Assembly: GCF_965200585.1 (NCBI RefSeq)
Contig: NZ_OZ241361.1
Length of the DNA: 64,000 nucleotides
Reading direction: 5' to 3' (one strand)
DNA from: Bacterioplanoides sp965200585
GTDB lineage: Bacteria > Pseudomonadota > Gammaproteobacteria > Pseudomonadales > Oceanobacteraceae
The position numbers were made by a program, and so were the translations under genes. This document shows positions 51,461-60,299 of this stretch, in pieces. The notes beneath the pieces are model-generated. The model did not search any database, was not told the DNA's origin, and saw nothing but the letters and a program-made list of their open reading frames with translations. Position 1 is the first letter of the stretch, and each line of letters starts with the position of its first letter.

Positions 51461-52507
51461 TTAATTATTTTTGCTGGCCAGGCCGCGCTTGGCTTTTTTA
51501 TGGCCGTAAGTGCGTGGTTGGCTGTAAGCGTCGATAAAGGGCGCGGCAAAATTCATCAGAATCACCGCAAAAGCCACGGCATCCGGGTAAGCGCCCCAGG
51601 TACGAATGATATACAGCAAGATGCCAATGCCGGCGCCGTAAATCAGTTTGCCACGTGGGGTGGTGGATGCTGAAACCGGATCGGTAGCGATAAAGAATGC
51701 GCCCAGCATGGTGGCACCACTTAGCAGATGCAGCGACACCGGTGTATACATATCTTCATCCCAGCCGAGCAATAATGAGCATAACGACAGTGCCAGCAGC
51801 ATAGCCACTGGAATGTGCCAGCTGATGATTTTACGCCAGATCAGGAATAAGCCGCCTAACAGATACGCCAGATTGACCCATTCCCAGCCGCCATTCAGCC
51901 AGCCGTTAAAGGTACTTTGCTGTAATACAACATCAGAAGTTTGTTTATCAATCAGATGTTTGTAGGCATCGAGCGGTGTTGCGCCGGTAAAGGCATCAGC
52001 AGGCGTGGAGGTGAAAATAGCCGCCAGTGTGCTGCCGATATCGGCGAAGCCAGTACCGGTAACTTGTGAAGATAATGCCCAGTTAGTGGTCATCTGTACC
52101 GGGAAAGATACCAGCACCAGCGCATAACCCACCATGGCCGGGTTAAATGGGTTGTTACCCAGGCCGCCATACAGTTGTTTGGCAAATACAATGGCAAAAC
52201 TGCTGGCAATCACCGTCACCCACCAGGGAGCAAACGGGGGAAGGGCGAGGCCCAGTAACACACCAGTCAGTAACGCCGTATTGTCTTGCAGAAAAAAGCC
52301 GATAGGGCGCTTACGGATTTTCAGAATAATGGCTTCACTGGCAATGGCGGCCAGTGAGGCCAAAACTACATTGATCAGTGTGCCAAAGCCAAACAGCCCT
52401 GTGGTAACGGCTAAACCCGGCAGAGTTGCCAGAATCACTGTCAACATCACCTTGTTGGTGCTGTTAGGGCCGTGGGTATGGGGTGACGACAGCGTCAGCA
52501 AAGCCAT
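51461..52507 (-). CDS. rnfD: Rnf complex subunit RnfD
   Basis: A 348-residue polytopic subunit (about nine to ten helices) related to NqrB. It carries the covalent FMN site TGAT at 174-177 in DAFTGATPLDAYK. GGLGNNPFNPAMVGYA (114-129) and FFIATDPVSASTTPRGKL are conserved. The start ATG shares its final base region with the stop of rnfC (TGATG, one-base overlap), implying coupled synthesis. Confidence 0.96.
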   Translation of the reverse strand: MALLTLSSPHTHGPNSTNKVMLTVILATLPGLAVTTGLFGFGTLINVVLASLAAIASEAIILKIRKRPIGFFLQDNTALLTGVLLGLALPPFAPWWVTVIASSFAIVFAKQLYGGLGNNPFNPAMVGYALVLVSFPVQMTTNWALSSQVTGTGFADIGSTLAAIFTSTPADAFTGATPLDAYKHLIDKQTSDVVLQQSTFNGWLNGGWEWVNLAYLLGGLFLIWRKIISWHIPVAMLLALSLCSLLLGWDEDMYTPVSLHLLSGATMLGAFFIATDPVSASTTPRGKLIYGAGIGILLYIIRTWGAYPDAVAFAVILMNFAAPFIDAYSQPRTYGHKKAKRGLASKNN

Positions 52508-55260
52508 CAGGCTTCTCCTTTTGAGTCGGTCTCTGAGTTGGTTTTTGAGCCAGAGAGCGCATTAAGCTCTGCCTCAAGGCCAGCCAGTTTATCGGTTTGT
52601 TTATCGAGTGCTTTTTGCAGTGCATCAACCGTTTCAAGGTTTTGTTCTTGAGCCATGCTCAGGCGCTCTTGCGACTTTTCAACACGATCTTTCTGCGCCC
52701 GTATTTTCTTTTCCAACGCTTCTTGCTGTTCGCTGTTTACTTCACTTGCACTGTCGCTGGCAATGGCAGTTTCTGCAGCGATAGCCGTGTTCGAATCACC
52801 GCCGTTCTGAGCTGCCCCCAGCTGCGCTTTCACCTCGTCGACTTTTGCTTGCTGACGTTCAATACCGGCTTTAAGTTTCTCAACCGTATCCAGCCCTTCA
52901 GCTTCGGCCTGTTTTAAACGATCAATAGCAGTATCCAATCGCGCCTGCAGGGTATCCAGTTTGCGTTGTAAACGCTCTGGCGTATTCGGGTCGCCTTTAT
53001 CTGAGGCAACATGGTCAGAAGCAACGTGTTCTGCAGCAGGCGCTGCATTTTCTGCCGCTTTTTGCGCCTTTTTCTCAACCGCAATCTGCTTGGCCAGATC
53101 TTTGATTTTGTCCTGAGTTTTTGCCAATGCGGCTTCAAACGCAGGGACTTTGTCAGCCTTTTCCGGATCTTCTTTGGCGGCGGCAATCTTTTCTTCGGTC
53201 TTGGTTTTTGCTGTTTGTGCGGCACTCAGCTGCTTTTGCAGTTTCTCTAACTGCTCCGGGTTAAATGCCGGAGCTGCTGTTGCAGTAGTGGATGAACTGT
53301 CACCTGCAGACAAGCTGGTATCGTAAGCGGCTTTGGCTTCATCGACCCGAACCTGTTGTTTGGCAATGCCTTCTTCTAAGGCTGCGACCGTATCCAGGCC
53401 TTGCTCTTTGGCATCCGCCAGACGTTTTTGTGCGGTTTCCAGACGAGCCAGAGCGGTTTCCCACTTCTTCTTCAGTCGCTCCGGAGAATTTGGATCGCCT
53501 TTATCGGTATCTGTAGCAGCTGGTGCTGCTTTAGCCGCTTTTTTCGCCTCGGCAATCTGCTTTGCCAAATCTTTAATTTTGCTCTGGGTTTTTTCTAATG
53601 CGGCTTCAAAGGCCTGGATTTTCTCAGCCTGAGCGGCATCTTCGCGTGCCGCATCCAGTTTTTCCTGGGTCTTCTTCAGAGCCGATTGGGCGCCGTCTAA
53701 TTGCTTCTGCAGTTTTTCCAGCTCAGCAGATGAGGCGGCAGGAGCGGTATTGCCAGCAGCCGGAGCCGCTTTTTTCGCACTTTGTGATTTACTGGCGGCT
53801 TCCGCGCGGGCTTTACGCTTGGCTTCTTTTTCTGCTTTTTCACGTTCTTGACGAGCAACGCGATTTTCAAATCGTTCTTTGGCTTTTTCGGCTTTGGCTT
53901 GTGCCGCACGCTCTTCGCGGACCGCACCTTTGGCATAGCGGTAATATTGCACCAATGGGATATGGCTTGGGCACACGTATGAACATGCGCCACACTCGAT
54001 GCAGTCAAACAGGTTATGTTGTTCGGCTTTATCAAATTCCTGCGCCTTGCTGAACCAGTACAACTGCTGCGGCAATAATTCAGCCGGGCAGGCGTCAGCA
54101 CACATGCCACAACGAATGCACGCCATGGCAATATCGTTGCCGGGTAATTCTTTATCCGTGGGCGCTAACAGGCAGTTGGTGGTTTTCACCACTGGTAGCT
54201 CCAGTGATGGCAGTGAGAAGCCCATCATCGGGCCACCCATAATGACCCGCTCGTGTTTTTGCGGACGATAACCCGCCAGCTCAAGCAGGAAATTAACCGG
54301 GGTGCCGAATAACACTTCCCAGTTGCCCGGTTGCTGATTGGCATCGCCGGTCAGTGTGGTTACACGGCTGATCAGTGGGGTGCCATCAAACACCGCCTGA
54401 GAAATGGCGGCAGCGGTTCCGACATTCTGACACACGATGCCAAGATCCGCTGGAATGCCACCGGCCGGTACTTCTTCGCCGGTCAGAATCTGAATCAGCT
54501 GTTTTTCACCACCGGAAGGGTATTTGGTTGGGATCGCCACCACATCAATATGATGTTCTTCGTGTAAATCGACCAGTGCTGCGTTGAGTGCTGCAATCGC
54601 TTCGGGTTTGTTGTCTTCCACGCCAATCATGCAACGCTTGGCATCAAGGATATGCAACAGAATCTGAGCACCGGAGATCACTTCACGGGCGCGCTCACGC
54701 ATCAGCATGTCGTCAGCGGTGATGTAGGGTTCACATTCTGCGCCGTTAAGAATCAGGGTGTTGATGTCGCGCTTGCCGGTATGCAGTTTTACGGCGGTTG
54801 GGAAGCCTGCGCCGCCCATGCCGGCAATGCCACAATCACTGATGTGTTGGGTCAGATCCGCCGGGCTGATATCCGCCAGATCCTGAGTAGTAAATTTATC
54901 AAACGCGCTGCGGCGTTCGCACCAGTCATCTTTGCCATCGGTTTCGAGCACGATGCAGAGTTCTTCTAACCCGGACGCATGGGGCACCTGGCGCGGTTCA
55001 ATGGCTTTAATCATACCCGATGTTGGCGCGTGCAGAGGCACACTGACAAAGCCATTGGCTTCGGCCAGCATCTGGCCTTTTAATACGCTATCGCCGACCT
55101 TCACTAAAGGCTCAGCGGCGGCCCCGATATGCTGGTGTAAGGGCAATACCAGTTCTGCCGGGATAGGCGCTTGTTGAATTGGGGTCTGGGTAGATTGTGT
55201 TTTGTTTTCGGCCGGGTGAATGCCACCGTCAAAATCATACAGACGAATCAGGTTGGTCAT
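52507..55260 (-). CDS. rnfC: Rnf complex subunit RnfC with long repeat tail
   Basis: A 917-residue peripheral subunit, longer than most RnfC. The N-terminal 440 residues are the conserved core: a biotinyl-like region, an NADH/FMN-binding Rossmann part (GMGGAGFPTAVKLH, ILNGAECEPYITAD), an SLBB region and two 4Fe-4S sites at C381/384/387/391 and C420/423/426/430. Residues about 450-917 are a charged Ala/Lys/Glu-rich coiled-coil tail containing two long similar modules (each with LEKLQKQL, KTQ-KIKDLAKQIA, KGDPN-PERL and LDTV segments) plus a partial third. By family this subunit takes electrons from NADH. Confidence 0.96.
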   Translation of the reverse strand: MTNLIRLYDFDGGIHPAENKTQSTQTPIQQAPIPAELVLPLHQHIGAAAEPLVKVGDSVLKGQMLAEANGFVSVPLHAPTSGMIKAIEPRQVPHASGLEELCIVLETDGKDDWCERRSAFDKFTTQDLADISPADLTQHISDCGIAGMGGAGFPTAVKLHTGKRDINTLILNGAECEPYITADDMLMRERAREVISGAQILLHILDAKRCMIGVEDNKPEAIAALNAALVDLHEEHHIDVVAIPTKYPSGGEKQLIQILTGEEVPAGGIPADLGIVCQNVGTAAAISQAVFDGTPLISRVTTLTGDANQQPGNWEVLFGTPVNFLLELAGYRPQKHERVIMGGPMMGFSLPSLELPVVKTTNCLLAPTDKELPGNDIAMACIRCGMCADACPAELLPQQLYWFSKAQEFDKAEQHNLFDCIECGACSYVCPSHIPLVQYYRYAKGAVREERAAQAKAEKAKERFENRVARQEREKAEKEAKRKARAEAASKSQSAKKAAPAAGNTAPAASSAELEKLQKQLDGAQSALKKTQEKLDAAREDAAQAEKIQAFEAALEKTQSKIKDLAKQIAEAKKAAKAAPAATDTDKGDPNSPERLKKKWETALARLETAQKRLADAKEQGLDTVAALEEGIAKQQVRVDEAKAAYDTSLSAGDSSSTTATAAPAFNPEQLEKLQKQLSAAQTAKTKTEEKIAAAKEDPEKADKVPAFEAALAKTQDKIKDLAKQIAVEKKAQKAAENAAPAAEHVASDHVASDKGDPNTPERLQRKLDTLQARLDTAIDRLKQAEAEGLDTVEKLKAGIERQQAKVDEVKAQLGAAQNGGDSNTAIAAETAIASDSASEVNSEQQEALEKKIRAQKDRVEKSQERLSMAQEQNLETVDALQKALDKQTDKLAGLEAELNALSGSKTNSETDSKGEA

Positions 55261-55910
55261 GCGGCGCCTCGCTCATTGTCGTCGTTGGCGGGTTCAGCCT
55301 GTTGATTCACGTCGTTGGCGATAGCAGGGTTTTTATCAGTAGCAATCAATTCCACTCCAGAGGTTGGCGCTTGCCAGTACCAGCTGTTTTTATCGGTGCT
55401 GACCGGCACCATATCAATACAATCGACCGGGCACGGCTCAACGCAGAGGTCGCAGCCGGTACATTCATCCGAAATTACGGTGTGCATTTGTTTGGCCGCA
55501 CCCAGAATGGCGTCCACCGGACACGCCTGAATGCACTTAGTGCAACCAATACATTCATCTTCACGAATCACGGCAACGCTGGGTACGTCTTTTTCGGCGC
55601 CGTGCTCGGCATCTAAGGGCTCGGGCTCAACGCCCAGCAGATCGGCCAGAGCCTGAATGGTACTTTCGCCACCAGGAGGGCACTTGTTGATTTTGTCGCC
55701 GTTGGCAATCGCTTCGGCGTACGGTTTACAACCGGGATAGGAGCACTGACCACACTGAGTTTGCGGCAGCAGGGCATTGATCTGATCAACAATGGGATTG
55801 CCTTCAACCTTAAAACGTACGGCGGCAAAGCCCAGTACACCACCAAAAAAAGCGGCCAGAATAACCAGAACAATAATGGCAATAACGATAGCGATAACAG
55901 CGGTCGACAT
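55257..55910 (-). CDS. rnfB: Rnf complex subunit RnfB
   Basis: A 217-residue subunit with one N-terminal membrane helix (about 5-30), a 4Fe-4S site formed by C53, C56, C61 and C77 (QCGQCSYPGC ... KCPPGG), and a two-cluster ferredoxin domain (CIGCTKCIQACP and CTGCDLCVEPCP). It is the electron-carrying hub between RnfC and the membrane subunits. Four-base overlap with rnfC (ATGA). The C-terminal 45 residues are acidic and disordered. Confidence 0.96.
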   Translation of the reverse strand: MSTAVIAIVIAIIVLVILAAFFGGVLGFAAVRFKVEGNPIVDQINALLPQTQCGQCSYPGCKPYAEAIANGDKINKCPPGGESTIQALADLLGVEPEPLDAEHGAEKDVPSVAVIREDECIGCTKCIQACPVDAILGAAKQMHTVISDECTGCDLCVEPCPVDCIDMVPVSTDKNSWYWQAPTSGVELIATDKNPAIANDVNQQAEPANDDNERGAA

Positions 55911-55936
55911 AGATTTTCCTCAGATGCTCCCGTAAC

Positions 55937-56518
55937 TTAAATGCTGACCAGGCCGGTAAAGCCCAGAAACGCGAGAGACATTAAACCTGCGGTAATCATG
56001 GCAATGGCTGAGCCCTGAAATGGTTTGGGTACATCCGCCACCGCAATGCGTTCACGCATGGCAGCAAACAGTACCATCACCAGGGAGAAGCCTACGGCCG
56101 CGCCAAATCCGTAAAGAATGGATTCAACAAAGCCGTTATCACGTTTGATGTTTAACAGAGCAACACCTAACACCGCGCAGTTGGTGGTAATCAGGGGCAG
56201 GAATATACCTAAAACGCGGTATAACAGTGGACTGGTTTTCCGAATAGCCATTTCGGTAAAACCAACAACTACGGCAATCACCATAATAAAGCTGATGGTT
56301 TTCAGGTAGGCCAGATCAAATGGCAACAGAATGTAGGTGTAAACCAGATAGCTGCAAACCGACGCCAGTGTCAGCACGAAGGTGGTGGCTGCACCCATGC
56401 CAATGGCGGTTTCCAGTTTGTTGGATACACCCATAAAAGGGCACAAGCCAAGGAACTGTACCAGAACAAAGTTGTTCACCAGAATGGTGCTTACCAGAAT
56501 CAGCAGATAATCGGTCAT
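55937..56518 (-). CDS. rnfA: Rnf complex subunit RnfA
   Basis: A 193-residue six-helix membrane subunit. NNFVLVQFLGLCPFMGVS and LITTNCAVLGVAL hold the two cysteines that face those of RnfE. First gene of rnfABCDGE. The complex couples electron flow between NADH and ferredoxin to ion movement across the inner membrane, and in many gammaproteobacteria supports nitrogen fixation or the reset of the SoxR sensor. The frame begins with two consecutive ATG codons (56521 and 56518); the second matches the usual start. Confidence 0.96.
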   Translation of the reverse strand: MTDYLLILVSTILVNNFVLVQFLGLCPFMGVSNKLETAIGMGAATTFVLTLASVCSYLVYTYILLPFDLAYLKTISFIMVIAVVVGFTEMAIRKTSPLLYRVLGIFLPLITTNCAVLGVALLNIKRDNGFVESILYGFGAAVGFSLVMVLFAAMRERIAVADVPKPFQGSAIAMITAGLMSLAFLGFTGLVSI

Positions 56519-56820
56519 CATTGTGCTCTATAAAGGCGCTGTACTTTTTAGAATCCGCAGCGGGTAATCCACGCTGTCAGTGTAATCACGGTTTCAAAAT
56601 CGGGCGCGCATTATCCCAAACTTTCGATATTTCATACAAGAAGGACTTTGCCGATTTTAATCACAAAATAAAATAAGCTTAGCGGCGGACATAGCTATTT
56701 CTATCCAATAACCACAATTCCGATAACGACAAAACGAATACCCACAAAGTCTGGCGGTGGTAATTATTGAGTGAACACGTAAAATTTCGCCAAATTGTGA
56801 AATAGCTGTGGAATCTGATT
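56519..56820. other. Divergent promoter region rnfA / apbC
   Basis: About 300 bases between the rnf operon and apbC. It is AT-rich in the middle (56655-56690) and must hold both promoters, but no hexamer pair stands out enough to name. I looked for FNR-type palindromes and saw none. Confidence 0.5.
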
Positions 56821-57915
56821 GTGACAGAACTCACCCGCGCTCTGGTCGAGCAGGCGCTGAAATCCTATACCGACCCTTATCTTGATGCTGATCTTGTGAC
56901 AGCCGGTGCTATTACCAACATCGCTATTGATGGTGCCAATGTGGTGGTCGACATCTTTTTTGAATACCCGTCGGAGTACCTGAAAGACGGTATTGCGCAG
57001 ATGTTGGTAATCGCTCTTGAGAATCTGGATGAATGCCAATCGGCCAAAGTGAATGTGTCCTGGCAGGTGGCCGATAACCCGGCAACTAAGGCCATTGAAG
57101 CGATTGCTCAGGTCAAAAATGTGGTGGCCGTAGCTTCCGGTAAAGGTGGGGTAGGTAAGTCCACCACTTCGGTTAATCTGGCGTTGGCGCTAGCCAAAGA
57201 CGGTGCCAAAGTGGGTCTGCTGGATGCCGATATCTATGGCCCGAGTCAGGGCATCATGCTGGGAGTTGAAGACGGTACTCGTCCAAAAACCGTTGATGAG
57301 AAATGGTTTGTGCCGGTAGAAGCCCATGGCATCAAAACCATGTCGATGGCCTATCTGGTCACCGAATCAACACCTATGGTATGGCGCGGGCCTATGGTTG
57401 CTGGTGCATTACAGCAGATTATGACGCAAACCCAATGGGGCGAGCTGGATTATCTGATTATTGATATGCCACCGGGTACCGGTGATATTCAGCTGACGCT
57501 GAGTCAGAAATTCCCGGTGACGGGCTCCGTTATCGTGACTACGCCGCAGGATATTGCTCTGGCGGATGCCAAAAAAGGCGTGGAAATGTTCCGTAAAGTG
57601 AATATTCCGGTGCTGGGTATGATCGAAAATATGAGCATGCATATTTGCTCAAACTGTGGTCATGCCGAACATATCTTTGGTGAAGACGGCGCTGAACGCC
57701 TGGCCGAAACCTATCAGACTGAGGTATTAGGTTCACTGCCGCTGTCTAAGTACATTCGTGAGCAAAGTGATGCTGGCTTGCCAGTGGTCGCAGCCGATGA
57801 CTGTTCTGAAGTCAGCATGATGTATCGTCATGCCGCGCGTCGTCTGGCGGTTGAACTGGCTAAACGGGCACAATCGTCAGCGGTTATGCCGAGTATTCAG
57901 ATCTCTGACGACTAA
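56821..57915 (+). CDS. apbC: Fe-S cluster carrier ApbC (Mrp/NBP35 family)
   Basis: A 364-residue P-loop ATPase that binds and hands over 4Fe-4S clusters. The N-terminal DUF59-like domain (about 5-85) is followed by the deviant Walker A SGKGGVGKST (106-115), the family segment IIDMPPGTGDIQLTL, and the CxxC cluster-binding pair in HICSNCGHAEHIFG. The start is a GTG. Its position divergent from rnf, whose subunits carry many Fe-S clusters, fits a supply role. A clear terminator follows. Confidence 0.95.
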   Translation: MTELTRALVEQALKSYTDPYLDADLVTAGAITNIAIDGANVVVDIFFEYPSEYLKDGIAQMLVIALENLDECQSAKVNVSWQVADNPATKAIEAIAQVKNVVAVASGKGGVGKSTTSVNLALALAKDGAKVGLLDADIYGPSQGIMLGVEDGTRPKTVDEKWFVPVEAHGIKTMSMAYLVTESTPMVWRGPMVAGALQQIMTQTQWGELDYLIIDMPPGTGDIQLTLSQKFPVTGSVIVTTPQDIALADAKKGVEMFRKVNIPVLGMIENMSMHICSNCGHAEHIFGEDGAERLAETYQTEVLGSLPLSKYIREQSDAGLPVVAADDCSEVSMMYRHAARRLAVELAKRAQSSAVMPSIQISDD

Positions 57916-57956
57916 TTACCTGCTACAGCTGCTTAACGTTTGTTAGCAGGCCTGAG

Positions 57957-57991
57957 AAAAAGCCCAATGGTGCAAGCTATTGGGCTTTTTT
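57957..57991 (+). terminator. Intrinsic terminator after apbC
   Basis: AAAAAGCCCAAT (57957-57968) pairs with ATTGGGCTTTTT (57979-57990), with a 10-base loop and a T run to 57991. Confidence 0.9.
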
Positions 57992-58006
57992 GTGTCAAGA
58001 TGAATA

Positions 58007-58039
58007 AAATGATCATAATTATGCTAACTAAGATCATTT
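58007..58039. promoter_or_regulatory. Inverted repeat upstream of fadH
   Basis: AAATGATC (58007-58014) and GATCATTT (58032-58039) are a perfect 8-bp inverted repeat 17 bases apart, about 75 bases before fadH. It may be an operator, for example of a fatty-acid-responsive regulator, but it does not match a site I can name. Confidence 0.35.
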
Positions 58040-58111
58040 ACCCGAATGTGAATCCGTTTACACTGACACCTACATAATGAATAACACTAGCTGTTTGAGA
58101 GCAGATTAACG

Positions 58112-60172
58112 ATGAGTCACTATCCACATACTTTTGAACCACTGGATCTGGGTTTCACTACATTAAAGAACCGCGTGATGATGGGTTCTATGCACGTTGG
58201 TCTGGAAGATCGTCCATGGCACTTTGATGAAATGGCTGAATATTTTGCCGAGCGTGCCCGGGGTGGTGCCGGTTTGATGGTAACCGGTGGTTTTTCACCC
58301 AATCGCCGTGGTGACTTGCTGCCATTCGGCTCCAAGCTGATTTCCGGCTGGCAGGTGCCTTTCCATAAGAAGGTGACCACTGCCGTTCATGAAGCAGCCT
58401 CAGACAGTAAAATTCTGCTGCAAATCCTGCATGCCGGTCGTTACGGTTATACGCCGTTTAACGTCGCACCGTCGGCGGTTAAGTCGCCGATTACCCCGTT
58501 TAAGCCGAAAGAGCTGAGCGCCAAGCAAATTGAAAAAACCATCGACGATTACGTGCGTTGCGCCAAATTAGCGCAAAAAGCCAACTACGATGGCATCGAG
58601 ATTATGGGCTCGGAAGGTTACTTTATTTGTCAGATGCTGAATAAGCGCGTTAACAAGCGCAGCGACGAATGGGGTGGTTCTTATGAAAACCGTATGCGCT
58701 TCCCGCTGGAAGTGGTACGTCGTATTCGAGCGGCAGTGGGTGAAAAATTCATCTTAATGTTCCGTTTGTCGATGCTGGATCTGGTGGAAGACGGTTCTGA
58801 GATGGACGAAGTAATCCAGCTGGCTCAGGAACTGGAAAAAGCCGGTGTGACCATTATTAACACGGGTATTGGCTGGCACGAAGCGCGTGTTCCAACCATC
58901 GTAACCTCGGTACCGCGTGCGGCGTTTGTTGATGTAACGGCCAAGGTCAAAGCAGCAGTGAATGTGCCGGTTGTCGCTTCAAACCGTATTAATATGCCGG
59001 ACACGGCGGAAGATATTATTTCCAACGGCAAAGCCGACATGATCTCCATGGCTCGTCCATTCCTGGCCGATGCTGAGTGGGCTAATAAAGCCGAGCAAGG
59101 CCGCGCTGATGAGATTAACACCTGTATCGCCTGTAACCAGGCTTGTCTGGATCATACCTTCCAGATGAAGCGTGCCAGTTGTCTGGTGAATCCACGTGCC
59201 GGGCACGAAACCAAGCTGATCTATAAAACTGTGTCCCAGCCGAAAAAAGTGGCTGTCGTTGGTGCGGGCCCGGCAGGGCTGGCGTGTGCCAATGTGGCGG
59301 CGCAGCGTGGCCACAAGGTGACCTTGTTTGAAGCGCGTGAGCATATTGGTGGTCAGTTTAACTACGCGGCCCGTATCCCGGGTAAAGAAGAATTCCACGA
59401 GACCATTCGTTATTTCCATAAAATGATGGAAGTGCATAACGTTGACCTGCGCCTGAATACCTGGGTGGACGCAGAACAATTGAAAGCCGAAGGTTTTGAT
59501 GAAGTTGTGATTGCGTCCGGAGTTGAGCCGCGTGTACCGAATATGCCGGGTGCTGATCACCCGAAAGTGGTGACCTATCAGCAGGTGCTGGATCAGCAAA
59601 TGGAGCTAGGCAAAAAAGTCGCCGTGATGGGTGCCGGTGGTATTGGTTTCGATATGTGTGAATACCTGACTCACGAAGGCCCGTCTTTAACACTGGATAA
59701 AGACGCCTGGATGAAAGAGTGGGGCGTGGACGGTCAGAACGAAATCCGTGGTGGCCTGAAACCGCAGGAAGTCGAAGAATCACCACGTAAGGTCTATATG
59801 CTGCAGCGTAAGGCGTCGTCTTTCGGTAAGGGTCTGAACAAAACCTCAGGTTGGGTTCACCGCGCTGTGGTTGCCATGAAGGGTGTTGAAACCATTGGTG
59901 GTGTGAGCTACGACAAAGTTGATGATGAGGGCCTACACGTGACCATCACCACTGGTAAAGAAGGCAACGAAGTGAAAGAAAGCCGCGTGCTGGATGTTGA
60001 TCACGTGGTGCTGTGTGCCGGTCAGGTATCCGTTAACAAACTGCATCAGCAGCTGGAGCAGGATGAAAGCAAAAACTTCAACCTGCATCTGGTTGGTGGT
60101 GCTGAGTTTGCCGGTGAGTTGGATGCGAAACGTGCGATTCGTTTAGCCAGTGAACTGGCGTCGCAGTTGTAG
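58112..60172 (+). CDS. fadH: NADPH-dependent 2,4-dienoyl-CoA reductase
   Basis: Reduces 2,4-dienoyl-CoA made during beta-oxidation of unsaturated fatty acids. The 686-residue product has an old-yellow-enzyme TIM barrel with FMN (to about residue 340), including GSEGYFICQM (the active-site tyrosine) and GIGWHEARVPTI (histidine), then the 4Fe-4S motif CIACNQACLDHTFQMKRASC, then FAD/NADPH-binding Rossmann domains (VVGAGPAGLACA, VMGAGGIGFD). It is monocistronic between two terminators. The motif pattern is that of E. coli FadH. Confidence 0.94.
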   Translation: MSHYPHTFEPLDLGFTTLKNRVMMGSMHVGLEDRPWHFDEMAEYFAERARGGAGLMVTGGFSPNRRGDLLPFGSKLISGWQVPFHKKVTTAVHEAASDSKILLQILHAGRYGYTPFNVAPSAVKSPITPFKPKELSAKQIEKTIDDYVRCAKLAQKANYDGIEIMGSEGYFICQMLNKRVNKRSDEWGGSYENRMRFPLEVVRRIRAAVGEKFILMFRLSMLDLVEDGSEMDEVIQLAQELEKAGVTIINTGIGWHEARVPTIVTSVPRAAFVDVTAKVKAAVNVPVVASNRINMPDTAEDIISNGKADMISMARPFLADAEWANKAEQGRADEINTCIACNQACLDHTFQMKRASCLVNPRAGHETKLIYKTVSQPKKVAVVGAGPAGLACANVAAQRGHKVTLFEAREHIGGQFNYAARIPGKEEFHETIRYFHKMMEVHNVDLRLNTWVDAEQLKAEGFDEVVIASGVEPRVPNMPGADHPKVVTYQQVLDQQMELGKKVAVMGAGGIGFDMCEYLTHEGPSLTLDKDAWMKEWGVDGQNEIRGGLKPQEVEESPRKVYMLQRKASSFGKGLNKTSGWVHRAVVAMKGVETIGGVSYDKVDDEGLHVTITTGKEGNEVKESRVLDVDHVVLCAGQVSVNKLHQQLEQDESKNFNLHLVGGAEFAGELDAKRAIRLASELASQL

Positions 60173-60227
60173 TTCTGTCTGGACTACTACAACGCAACTA
60201 CTACCTCTAACGACTACAACAAAAATT

Positions 60228-60263
60228 AAAAAAGCTCTGATACATGTGTGTCAGAGCTTTTTT
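60228..60263. terminator. Bidirectional intrinsic terminator after fadH
   Basis: AAAAAAGCTCTGA (60228-60240) pairs with TCAGAGCTTTTTT (60251-60263) around a 10-base loop. It serves fadH on + and the sensor kinase gene on -. Confidence 0.9.
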
Positions 60264-60299
60264 ATTTTAAGGTCGATTTAATCCGAAGGCTGATTAAAT

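Noticed and set aside
56519..56820. FNR or SoxR box in the rnfA/apbC intergenic region
   Set aside because: No palindrome close to TTGAT-N4-ATCAA or the SoxR site was visible.
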